Shown in pieces: positions 34,536 to 45,155 of a stretch of 64,000 bases of DNA (position 1 is its first letter; every line of letters begins with the position of its first letter). Source of the DNA: Eupeodes corollae (lineage: Eukaryota > Arthropoda > Insecta > Diptera > Syrphidae); NCBI RefSeq assembly GCF_945859685.1, contig NC_079149.1, positions 97,738,863 to 97,802,862 on the forward strand. Direction: 5' to 3'. A model generated the notes under the pieces. It was not told the DNA's origin, did no database searches, and was given only the letters and a program-made list of their open reading frames with translations. A program made the translations under genes and the position numbers.

Positions 34536-36740
34536 ATTATTCACAAACACTCAAGGGGTTATTAGTACCCTTTATATGTTTATATTTAAACACAGTGCGA
34601 GCGTTAGGAAAATAGGGAAGGATTTAAAAGGAGATACCGGTGCACATTGGTCTTAAAGTTCTGAACATCAAAATGGGAGGGAAAAACAGAGTTGGCCAAA
34701 GCATTCCACATTCTCGATGTGCGATTTAAGAAAGAATCTCTGTACTTAACAGTACGCCCGAAATTGAGCTTAAGGGTAAACTGATGAGCATTCCTAGAAG
34801 TGTGAGTATTACGGCTGAATTGTTTAAGGGGTGGAATGCAACTGGCTAATTCGACAGAACATTGTTTGTAAAAATATCTATAAAATAACGAAAGGCATGA
34901 AACATTGCGACGGTGTTCTAGCGATGTAAATGTTTCGATTTATAGTTCTGTCGCCTATCATTTTTAAAGCCCTTTTTTGAATTCTATCCAAGAGATTTAA
35001 ATTTGTTTTGGGGGCACCTGCCCAGATATGCGAATTATATTCAAGCTTTGGACGGATAAAAGCTTTGTAGATTATAGCCAGATCAGAAGGGGTGAAAAAT
35101 TTCTTGCATCTTCGGAGAAATCCTAAGCACCTGGCAGCATTTTTTGCGATATCGAATATGTGATCATTCCATAAGAGGTGATCTGTGATATTCATACCAA
35201 GTACTGAAAGTTGATTAGTTTCCTGGATGCAAGTGCCGCTCATGGATAGCGGCATCGGGGGTGGGTTACGCTTTAACGACAGGAGACAGCATTGAGTTTT
35301 GGAAGCATTAAATTCTACACGGTTTTTGATTTCCCATTGGACAATGCTGTCAAGATCAGAATTTAATGAGCTTATCATAGGCTGCCGTTGAAATTCCACA
35401 TTCGAAGGACAAGGATTTGAATCTAGAAACGAATATGAAAAGCTGAGGGTACTGTCGTCGGCGAAACAGTTTAATGGATTAGAAGTGACAGACAAGAGAT
35501 CGTTTATGAATATAAGGAAGAGAGTAGGAGACAAAACGGAGCCCTGGGGTACACCAGCGTTTATTTTATGAATTTCAGACATGAAACCATCCAATACAAC
35601 TTGTATTGAACGGTTAGAAAGGTAATTTCTAATCCAACGAAGAAGAGATTCATCAATACCAAATGACTGTCGGTCATTAAGAAGCTTCCGTTCTTCAAGA
35701 TATTTCTTAAGCTGAAAATTAATCAGCGTTTCCATGACCTTGGAAAGAAAGGACGTAAGTGTAATCGGTCGATAATTAGAGGTTGAGGAAGATTCGCCTT
35801 TTTGGGAATAGGCTGGACAAATGCCGTTTTCCATTCGCTCGGAACGAGCCCTGCGGACAGATGAAAAAGCTTACGCAGTGGTTTTGCCAGCGTTGAAGAA
35901 CACCTCTTCAGAACAATAGGGGGAATACTATCCGGGCCAGCGGATTTGTGTATGTCAAGGTCTTTCAGTACTCTTTCGACTGCACGAGTGCGAAAGAAGA
36001 TTCGTCCCATAGAATCATTTACGCTCTCAAGAACAGGAGGACTCATGACACTATCCGGTAGCGTCGAATTAACAGCAAAATGTGCTGCAAGCAAATTGGC
36101 TTTATCAATCGAGCTTACATAGGGAGTGTCATTGTGGACGAGCGTTGGAACCGAGGATGACGTGGTGTTACGTACGTTTTTTACAAATGACCAGAAATTT
36201 TTACTACCTTTGGGACATTGTAGTATTTTTTGCCTTAATTTCTGATCATGCAAAAATTTGGTTCGTCGAGTATGACCATTACAGGTCTTTCTAGCTTGTT
36301 TAAACTTATTTCGGTTTTCCTCAGTCGGGTTGGCTTTATAACAACGGAAACTTACATCTCTGATCCTAATAACCTCTTTACAGCTCAAATCAAACCATGA
36401 GTTCTCTTTGGGTTTGATAGATTTCACCCTATTCGGGATAAAATTTCTCATTCCACAAAGAATTAAATTTGTCACCATATCTGCGCTGGAATCCACGTCA
36501 CTATCGAGGAAGCATAGTGACCAGTTAAAGTTCCTGAAGAATTCATTGAGACCGTCCCAGTTGGCTTTCTCATATTGCCAAACGGTTCTCATATGAGGTT
36601 TTTCTTTAACTGGGTTTTTTCGACATGAGAATTTTGCAGATACGATACGATGGTCTGATGTGCCTAGAGGCGGTAATACACTTATTGTGTATTTATTAGG
36701 GTCAGAGGTAAGAAACAAGTCTAGGGTGTCGAAATTCAAT
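34536..36740 (-). mobile_element. LINE family B, best-preserved copy, 5'-truncated
   Basis: The minus-strand element carries the endonuclease C-terminus, linker, RT and C-terminal region, and about 300 bases of 3' UTR ending in an A-rich tail near 34536. It is truncated within the endonuclease at its 5' end (36740). It is the clearest member of the family also seen at 13230 and 19604-22740. The DNA on its two sides (34204-34535 and 36741 on) has similar T/A-run-rich character and may be one repeat that this element split. Confidence 0.88.
34878..36739 (-). pseudogene. Endonuclease-RT of LINE B with motif A deleted
   Basis: The endonuclease end shows LDLFLTSDPNKYTISVLPPL and TSDHRIVSAKF. The linker contains SWFDLSCKEVIRIRDVSFRC, and the RT entry contains DIHKSAGPDSIPPIVLKRC and SEWKTAFVQPIPKK. 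A frameshift near 35800 leads to STSNYRPITLTSFLSKVMET. Then LLNDRQ joins directly to SFGIDESLLRWIRNYLSNRS. By comparison with the copy at 13430-13580, about 50 residues are missing in frame, including the catalytic DISKAFD. AGVPQGSVLSPTLFLIFIND and CFADDSTLSF are intact. Another frameshift lies near 34940. Confidence 0.9.
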
Positions 36741-37330
36741 TTTTACCAAACTTTGAGTAATGTTTTTTTTTTAGGTTTTTATTAAAAAAAAAACTGTCAA
36801 TTTATTTTTCTTAAAATTTGACCAGATGTTAAAAACGTTATTTTTCGTTGCACAAAATCGTTTTCGAGATAAATCATTTTTTATTCGTAAAATTTCCAAG
36901 GTGACAAATTTTTTTTTCAGTTTTTTTGATTTATAAAAAAAAGTTAATTGGATTTTTTCCCCAAAATATACTGGTTTGGTATCACGTTATAATATAAAAT
37001 TGAATTCAAATCTCTAGCATCATTGGTTAATGAGATTTTTAGGGTTAACCAACATTTTCACCTTTTTTTAAAAGCTGTAATGGTAAAAAAAACACCCACG
37101 CAATTTTCTTGAGAGCCCTTTCTGCATCTTTCTGAAGTCGATATCTCTTCTGGTTCTTGAGCTCTGGACGACGAAAATAAACGTCACGAACGTACAGCCG
37201 CACGCACAGACATCTTTCTAAAAATCTTTTATTTCGACTCTAGGGACTTTAAAACGTCGAGAAATATCAAAATTTTCAATGTGACAAATCGGACCCATTA
37301 CAATAACTTCCTATGGGAAGTTAAAAATAA
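36741..37330. repeat. Probable transposon-derived repeat ending in a hairpin
   Basis: The segment is rich in T/A runs and carries, near its right end, CGTACAGCCGCACGCACAGA and AACTTCCTATGGGAAGTT (about 37299-37317), a perfect 7-bp stem hairpin around TATG-like bases. I associate this sort of sequence with fly transposons but cannot name the family. Sections resemble 34440-34530 and 62100-62180. A second 8-bp stem, CCTCGGCC...GGCCGAGG, follows at 37376-37418. Confidence 0.4.
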
Positions 37331-39329
37331 AGTTTTGGGCACTAAATTTTTTCAAATCGGAGTTGCTTCCTGACCCTCGGCCAATTTTGTTTCTGGGAAA
37401 CTGTGAAAGGCCGAGGTTATGCCAACAATCCGGAAACAATACAAGAACAGGGTAAAGCGAAAAAACCTCCCGTATTTTAAGATGTTTATATTTAAAGCTA
37501 TTTATGATAAAATGGTAATGTTTAAAACTAAGTAATTATTTTATTTAATGTAAAATGGCATAGTATTTAATTTTAAAAAATCAATAAAATGTTGCTGTTG
37601 TGTACTTAAGGCTTATATCATCCCAGCAATCCGTGAACCCGAAACTATCAAAAGGTTTAAAAAAATTGGAGTGACAAGGAGTGATTTTTAAAAATTGTTA
37701 ATTTTACTTGATTTTAAAAAAGAAACTTGTACTTGACGTACCCTTAATATCTTAACGAAAACCATGACACGCATATGACACCGTAATGATATTTCAATTT
37801 AATTTTTCCAAGTCACGTAGATAAACAAAAAGATCATCATTGAGAACAATTGAATTACATCTGTCAAAAAGTCGCCCATTTATAAAATAAACGTCAGATT
37901 AAGTATTGGAAGAATTGACAGTTGTTATGTCATCTTTGAAATCAACCAATTTAATGGTGGTACCTATTGTAATCGTAAACTATTAAAAACGATTCAACGA
38001 TGTCTTCTTAATGAGTCGTTAAGAATAAACTACGGTCATTTGTTTTTGATGCATTCATAAAGCGCGAACTCATTTCTAGTCATTGTCCCTTCCGTCATAC
38101 ATTTTATTTTTTCTCTCTTTTTTAATTTTTCGTCATAATTTTCCCTTTTTTTGGTTCCGTTAATATGTCACTGTTTATAGTTTGACGTCTGTCAATTTTT
38201 CTTAGAAATTGTATTTTATACGCCATCTGGTTGGGCTTCATTAGAGAGCTTTATTGACCATTAACCCCAGGAAGAAGAAGAAAAAGACAAAGTGACTTCA
38301 AGTCGACATTATAGAGACACAAATAACAATAATGATCAAGTCAAGAGAGCTCTAATGGATGAAAGGGCAACTCTTCTGTGGAACATCTTATATTTTTCTT
38401 TTTTTTTTGAGTTTTTTAATTGTCTTCCATTAGTTGTTGTTATTGTTATCATTTATTGTGAGTTGATGGTGTTGCTGCTGTGCTGCTGCATCACTTTGCG
38501 GTTAAATTCATCCATTCATTCAACACGCGATATCTTTAAATCCATCTGACAATACCATTTGGTGAGTAACTGTCAGTTAGATATTTTGACTTTTTTGTTG
38601 TTGCTTGAAAGGAAGAGGCAACTCTAATAGTTGCTATATTGCTCGTCCATATTGTGGCTATTAAAACCGTTGTTATTCCTCAAAAAAATGTGTGTTTTAT
38701 CATTTTTGTTCAAAAACATTTTTTTTTTTTTTGGGAATCCTTACTTTCGTATCTCGGGTTGTCTATTGTTTAGTTTAATGGCTACATTTTGTGTGTTTGG
38801 AGATTGATTCGTTTACAGTGTAACTTGATTAATGAGGAAATAAAGAGAAAATCAGATACAACTTTAACGGTACATCAGAGATGTAAGATACAAAACAAAA
38901 AAAAGAAAAAAACAGACCTCCCCTCATCACATCACAACTTTAAGGTGGGATTACATTATTTTCCTTTTGATTAGATTTGGTTTGGTCTTACAGCAAAATC
39001 AAAATACTTATGTGAAGCCAAAGAAAAAAAGAAAAAGAGAAAATAAAAAGTTCAAAATAGGGTCATTCCACTTATGATGGGCTGTCCGTCCGCCCATCCA
39101 GAGGGGGGAGAAAAGGGAGGTATTGTTTTCAATTTTCTTACAAATTTGATTGAAATGTACATAAAGTGCTTTCCTTTAATCCAAAACGGAGAAAACACGA
39201 TTCACGAATTAAAAGTTAAGTTAATAAGATTAAGTAAATTGCAAGATTTAAATCTTGATACATAATTTAGATTTGAGATTGGTTTTAATTGAAAAATTTC
39301 TCCTCTGCTTTAAAAACATTGTAACTTTT
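37331..39329. other. AT-rich DNA, no gene recognised
   Basis: No coding or RNA gene is supported. The open frames at 38292-38549 and 38789-38974 are low-complexity and lack domains. Simple features include GCTGCTG words near 38475 and poly-A/T runs. Confidence 0.5.
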
Positions 39330-40110
39330 TTTCAGATTACTTCGATTACAGAATCAGGCGAATGAGCTAAAGTGACAGTTCAAATTATTTTACAAACTTT
39401 TGCTATATTAACAAATCCAACGAATGAAAACTTAACGAATGTCGGTAATATGCCCTGCACTGCCGACATTTTGTTCAACTCATCTGCAATTTTTATAATG
39501 TCATTTGCTCCAATTTCGAGACGAATCTGAAGTGAATTTGAAGTTAAATGAAAATAAAACAATAATAAAGTATGGAATGGTTCAAAACTGAAAGTTAAAA
39601 CTTTATCATAATCGCGCCGCTAACAGCTTCCGACGAGTGTTTTGCGAATGGATTTGGACGAAGTGTTTGACATTTTTTATATAATAAAAATTCTTCATGA
39701 AGATAAAACTGATGAAAATTCAAAAAAGATTCAGATTACTTCGTTTACAAAATTAGGTTAATGAGCTAAAGTGACAGTTAAAATTATTTTACAAACTGTT
39801 GCTATATTAACAAATCCAACGGTAGAAAACTTAACGAATGTCGGTAATATGCCCTGCACTGCCGACATTTTATTCAATGAACTACTATTTCTATAATCTG
39901 TCATTCGCTCCAATTTCGAGACGAATGTGAAGTGAATTTGAAGTTAAATGAAAATGAAACAAAAGTAAAGAATGAAATGGTTCAAAAATGAAAGTTAAAA
40001 CTTTATCATAATCACGCCGCTAACAGCTTCCCACGAGTGAGTTTCGAATGGATTTGTACGAAGTTTTGACATTTTTAATATCATATTAAATTAATATTTG
40101 TATCATACAA
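39330..40110. repeat. About 395-bp tandem duplication
   Basis: Two head-to-tail copies begin at CAGATTACTTCG (39335 and 39729). Shared landmarks: GAGCTAAAGTGACAGTT, GCTATATTAACAAATCCAAC, GTCGGTAATATGCCCTGCAC, CTCCAATTTCGAGACGAATG and CACGCCGCTAACAGCTTCC-like sequence. Divergence is modest. An inverted partial copy lies at 31722-31840, so the unit is a mobile or dispersed repeat and not only a local duplication. Confidence 0.88.
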
Positions 40111-40678
40111 ATGTCAAAATTATTATTTGAAAAAAAAAAAAAAAAATTCAATACGATTAACCATTGGTACTTCTTCATGAAGATAAAGCTGATGAAAAAG
40201 GAAAAACGTCTTAATTTTGACGTAAATAAAATTCGAAAAAAATGCTTGCGGTATCCATCGAACCGTTTAGCATCTTATTAGGATTCTCTACTTTTGATTC
40301 TTTAACAGTTATTTTAAAGACCACAACAGATGCAAAGTTATAGTCCACAAAAACATGCAAGTACACAAAGCACCTGGAATGACGTAAATGCTTTGGGCAT
40401 GTTTGATACTGACAGCGTCGATAGGGAAGTTTAGAAATGATACGGTAGTTTTAGGAATCGGCATTATAGTTCATCCGGCGAACTTATTCATTTTTACTTT
40501 ACTTTATAATTATTTTTAAGATGAAAGACCTGGAGTAGAATTCTTCGAATTCTATAATCGAAATGATAAAGACGAAATTATATCATTGATAATGAAAAAC
40601 GATATCTATCAATAAATGGCCGCCATGCAGCAGAACCAACGACCGACGAACGAATGATTAAATGTGATCTTTAATTAA

Positions 40679-40880
40679 TTTTAACGAACTGTCAAAATCA
40701 ATTCCAGTTCCACATACAATCCACAATGTTATTCTAGTCTTTGTTGTACATTTGTAATGATGAATAAAAACAAATTAAGTGAAAGAAATGTCATAATTGA
40801 CAAATATTCGTTGATTCCTATGGTCACTACAAGTGGAAGGTCCCTAAGGTCTTGACACGATTGTGGAACATTGGCATAGA
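40679..40880. repeat. Dispersed repeat with AACGAACTGTCAAA terminus
   Basis: Begins TTTTAACGAACTGTCAAAA, then TTCCAGTTCCACATACAATC and a TCTAGTCTTT segment, followed by AAAGAAATGTCATAAT. Copies with the same order occur at 58468-58600 and 59083-59260, and a partial inverted one at 58956-58987. It immediately precedes the satellite at 41.0 kb. Confidence 0.75.
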
Positions 40881-40999
40881 ACTTATTTTCTTTTTTTTTT
40901 TCAAAGAAAAAAGTCCAAAATTGTTTAAGGTCTCGGTGGCCAATAATGGTCACCTTTTCGAGAAATAACGGTCTTAGAAAAACAAAATCAAAAGTGACA

Positions 41000-42395
41000 G
41001 CTGCCATGATGATTCAAAATGAAATCATTTTTTTATGGGACACTAATGACTAAACGAATAATTTCGCAAAATATATTCTTGCTAAAATAGGAAATAGAAA
41101 AAAAAAACTCCGAAACTCTGACTGTTAAATGTCAAACGATGACAGTTTCAAAAGTGACAGCTGTCAAAATGATGGGATATTCAAAATAAAATCATTTTTT
41201 TATGGGACACTAATGACTAAACGAATAATTTCGCAAAATATATTCTTGCTAAAATAGGAAATAGGAAAAAACGCTCCGAAACTCTGACTGCCAAATGTCA
41301 AACGATGACAGCTTCAAAAGTGACAGCTGTCAAAATGATGGGATATTCAAAATAAAATCATTTTTTTATGGGACACTAATGACTAAACCAACAATTTCGC
41401 AAAATATATTCTTGCTAAAATATGAGATAAGAAAAAAAAGCTCCGAAACTCTGACTGCCAAATGTCAAACGATGACAGCTGTAAAAATGATGGGATATTC
41501 AAAATAAAATCAATTTTTTTATGGGACACTAATGACTAAACGAATAATTTCGCAAAATATATTCTTGCTAAAATATGAAATCAGAAAAAAAACTCCGAAA
41601 CTGTGACCGTCAAATGTCAAACGATAGCTTCAAAAGTGACAGCTGACCAAATGATGGTATATTCAAAATAAAATCATTTTTTATGGGACACTAATGACTA
41701 AACGAATAATTTCGCAAAATATCGTCTTTCTAAAATATGAAATAAGAAAAAAAAAAACTACGAAACTCTGACTCTCAAATGTCAAACGATGACAGCTTCA
41801 AAAGTCACAGCTGTCAAAATGATGGGATATGCAAAATAAAATCATTTTTTATGGGACACTAATGATTAAACCAATAATTTCGCAAAATATATTCTTGCTA
41901 AAATATGAAATAAGAAAAAAAACTCCGAAACTGTGACCGTCAAATGTCAAACGATAGCTTCAAAAGTGACAGCTGCCATGATGATGGGATATTCGAAATG
42001 AAATCATTTTTTTATGGGACACTAATGACTAAACGAATAATTTCGCAAAATATATTCTTGCTAAAATATGAAATAAGAAAAAAAAACTCCGAAACTGTGA
42101 CCGCCAAATGTCAAACGATAGCTTCAAAAGTGACAGCTACCAAAATGATGGGATATTCAAAATAAAATCATTTTTTTATGGGACACTAATGACTAAACGA
42201 ATAATTTCGCAAAATATTTTCTTGCTAAAATAGGAAATAGAAAAAAAAAAGCTCCGAAACTCTGACTGCCAAATGTCAAACGATGACAGCTGTCAAAATT
42301 ATGGGATATTCAAAATAAAATCATTTTTTTATGGGACACTAATGACTAAACCAATAATTTCGCAAAATATATTCTTGCTAAAATAAGAAATAAGA
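41000..42395. repeat. About 163-bp satellite array, 9 copies
   Basis: The anchor GGGACACTAATGA occurs at 41037, 41204, 41370, 41523, 41685, 41853, 42016, 42180 and 42333, giving steps of 167, 166, 153, 162, 168, 163, 164 and 153. Each unit contains AATAATTTCGCAAAATAT, TTCTTGCTAAAATA, CTCCGAAACTNTGAC, CAAATGTCAAACGAT and usually AAAGTGACAGCTGTCAAAAT, which includes the palindrome TGACAGCTGTCA. Copies are about 90% alike by eye. Open frames at 41295-41507 and 41944-42165 are by-products. Confidence 0.95.
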
Positions 42396-43139
42396 TATTT
42401 ATGACATTGCGAATCAATGGAATTAATAAAATATCCAAGTGATCTGTTTTCATTCAAATGTAAATTAAATAAAATAAAAACACCTAACAAATTGATGCTG
42501 TCTTAAACATATATTGCGTAATATAAATTGAATGCGATGCGAAAATGTTTATAGATGCGTTAAATGTGGATTTGTATGCATTTTGCAATCAGAGTACCGA
42601 TGAAAAGTAAAATGATATAACCCAATAAAGATTCGATTACACATAGAAAAGCCGCAGCAGAAACAAATAATATATGTATATACAAATGTATATAAACATG
42701 CGGCACTAAAATAGTATCATAATTTTGCTATAAGCTTTTCGGTTTTGGTCTTAATATGATGAAAATGGTTATGAAACCTCACCATGGTGTATGTTAAAGA
42801 TACCTTCAATTGTCAATTATACGATTGAAAACCTTTCTAAACCATCATTAAAAACCCCTTTGTTTGATTTTTCCATAGTCATAAGTCATAACATAACAAC
42901 AGGTAAAAGCTACATCCATTGAAGTATTGAGGGTAAAAATCTTTTACTTTTTCTGTCAAAGCACAAAAGACAAAACAAAAAGTTTTAAGTGAAAATTTCA
43001 CAATTCTAAATTTTTAATTACTTTTTCCACATCATCGTAATTTTCCATTTTTTAACTAAAAACAAAGAAAATAAATGAAATATTCATTGTATGCCTGAAC
43101 CTATTCCTAAAAACCTATTAAATAAAATGCCCTAAGACT
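42396..43139. other. AT-rich DNA, nothing recognised
   Basis: No gene or array is seen. It separates the 163-bp satellite from the GC-richer island that follows. Confidence 0.5.
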
Positions 43140-43830
43140 TTTATATCTACAAAACTAATAGCGCAGCTGGAACTGCACAGCACACAACTAGCGTAGCGCC
43201 GCGCCCGTTTGCCGCCATCCGCCATTCGCCAACCTCTAGCAAGTCGCGTTTAATACCGGCTCTCATCGACTGCCACTCTACCAGATTGTTATTACATGCG
43301 GGTCTTTCAACTTTCAAATTTCTCGTTTTGTATTGTCCTAAAATTAAATTTTCTATCGATTTTAAATTGTTGAATTCGACAGCAAACGGAAGACAGCAGC
43401 GCTTCTATACATATATCCCCCAAAAAGCCTCGAAGAAGTTGTGTGTAAGCGAGGTCTTTTGTTGCAATGGTTTTGCCCCTTGCCCGGTGCAAATAGAAAT
43501 TAAAAATCAAAGAAAAGGTGTGGTGGATATAGTCGAAGAAGGGGTGCGGCAGGGAGGTCCACATTCAGCAAAACGCGAAATCAACGAGGAGGCAGCAACA
43601 GAACAGCACATCAGCCATCACCGTCAAGCTAAACAAACGACCAAACAAACCAACGAACTAAACGAACAAACGACCATCCAACTAACAGACCAACCGAACG
43701 ACCGACCGACCGCCTACTCTTGAACTTTTAATCATCGTCTCTCCTGCAGCTATTTATATCTTTCTTGTATTTATTCCACTGATTCCGCCAACAGCAGGAG
43801 CATCAACATCGTCAGCAGCATTCAACATGG
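43140..43830. other. GC-rich island, candidate promoter/leader exon
   Basis: The strongest composition shift in the window: CGTAGCGCCGCGCCCGTTTG, CCGCCATCCGCC, later GACCGACCGACCG-type runs and CAAACGACCAAACAAACC. A TATA-like TATAAATAG is readable on the minus strand at about 43752-43760, and a plus-strand donor-like GTAAGC at 43445. A 145-codon open frame (43286-43723) is low-complexity at its end and domain-free. It could be the Akap200 first exon on the minus strand or a separate regulatory element; this is inference only. Confidence 0.35.
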
Positions 43831-43854
43831 CTGGACTTAGATATGTTGCTAGGT

Positions 43855-44760
43855 CGGTAATTTTTAGGGCACCACTTTTGAATCTGGGTAACAAATAATA
43901 TATTCCCAGCAACATTTGATTATGAAACATGCTGGGTAATTGCCCCAGGAGCAAGAATTTTGTTCCCAACAGGATTTTGCTCCCGACAAATGGAGAACTA
44001 CACTAAAGCGCTTTTGAATCTGGGAAATTATCCCAAAAGGAAATAATTTGTCTCCAGCAACATTTGATTATGCAACATGATGCAAGCAATGAACTACGCT
44101 AACTAATACACTTTTGAATCTGAGAAATTGCCCCAGGAGCACACATTTTTTTCCCAACAAGATTTTGCTCCCGACAAAAAAAGAATTACACTAAGGCGCT
44201 TTTGAATCTTGGAAATTATCGCAGGAGCAAATAATTTGTCCCAGCAACATGCTGCAAGCAATGAACTACTCTAACTAAGAAACTTTTGAATCTTAGTAAT
44301 TGCCCCAGTGGCAAATAACTTGTTCGCAAATTATTGCTCACGACAAATATTATTGACAATATCATGCAACAAGCTGCAAACAATGAGTTACTCTTAGACA
44401 CTTTCTAATCTAAGTAATTGGCCCAGCAGCAAATAACTTGTTCTCAGCAACATATTGCTCCTGGCAAAGAGTGTTCACAATAATATCATTTAACATGATG
44501 CACACAATGAATTACTTAGACACTTTTTGATCTAAGTAATTGTCCAGGCCCAAATAACTTGTTCCCAGCAACATATTGCTCCCGACAAATAGTATTGACA
44601 ATAATATCATGCAACAAACAATGGATTGCTCTTAGAAATTTTCTAATCTAAGATTGGGCCAGCAGCAAATAATTTGCTCCCAGCGAAATCTTCGAAAAAT
44701 AGAATTCACAATCATAACTTGCAACATGCTGCAAAAAATGAATAACTCTAACTTCATGAT
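43855..44760. repeat. Decaying tandem array, about 8 units of 85-135 bp
   Basis: Units begin near CTTTTGAATCT (or CTTTCTAATCT): about 43874, 44010, 44108, 44199, 44283, 44399, 44521 and 44637. Shared pieces are AATTGCCCCAGGAGCAAATAA, TTGTTCCCAGCAACAT, TTGCTCCCGACAAA and AACATGATGCAAGCAATGAA. Unit length varies through internal deletions, so the array is older than the 149- and 163-bp satellites. Confidence 0.85.
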
Positions 44761-44854
44761 GCAAAATGTTGCTAGCATTCAGTTTCTTTTAAATTTTGAT
44801 GTTTCTTGCATATTTCAATCAAAATTATAAGGAACTACATATTTCATCATCATT

Positions 44855-45155
44855 CAGCGTAGTGCCCATCGCATGATGGTTAGAGTGCTGGCCTGTCACG
44901 CCAGCGGTCTTTGGTACAACCCCTGCCTCTGCCATCTAGAGTTTTTTTACGGGTACAGCCTCTTGCGAGGAATTGACAAATTCTCCAAGGGTAATTCTTG
45001 TAATGAAAAGTGCTTTCACAAATTAGCCGTTCGGATTCGGCTTAACTGTAGATCCCCTCCATTACTGACAACATTACTCCGACACAGGAATGGTTGAGAG
45101 TCGTAAGTCACTAGGACCTAGTTCTCAACGGACTGTTGCTAATTTATTTTTTTAC
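44855..45155 (+). mobile_element. tRNA-Asp-derived SINE
   Basis: The head has an A box (TGGTTAGAGTG, 44877-44887), a perfect anticodon arm (CTGGC-CTGTCAC-GCCAG, 44888-44904) with anticodon GTC (Asp), and a B-box-like TTGGTACAACCCC (44911-44923). A tRNA-unrelated body with CCGTTCGGATTCGGCTTAAC and CAGGAATGGTTGAGAGTCGT follows. The 3' end, AGGACCTAGTTCTCAACGGA then CTGTTGC, matches the 3' end of the RTE element at 22477-22508. An imperfect 12-bp duplication (TTCATCATCATT / TTCAGCATCATT, 44843 and 45156) flanks it. Confidence 0.88.

Noticed and set aside
43286..43723. A 145-codon protein-coding gene in the GC island
   Set aside because: No domain is seen, and the C-terminal part is a low-complexity Thr/Gln/Asn run from CAAACGACC-type repeats; there are no supporting splice or start signals.
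44865..44940. A functional tRNA-Asp gene
   Set aside because: The anticodon arm and promoter boxes are present, but the acceptor stem does not pair and the sequence continues into a SINE body with a LINE-like 3' end.
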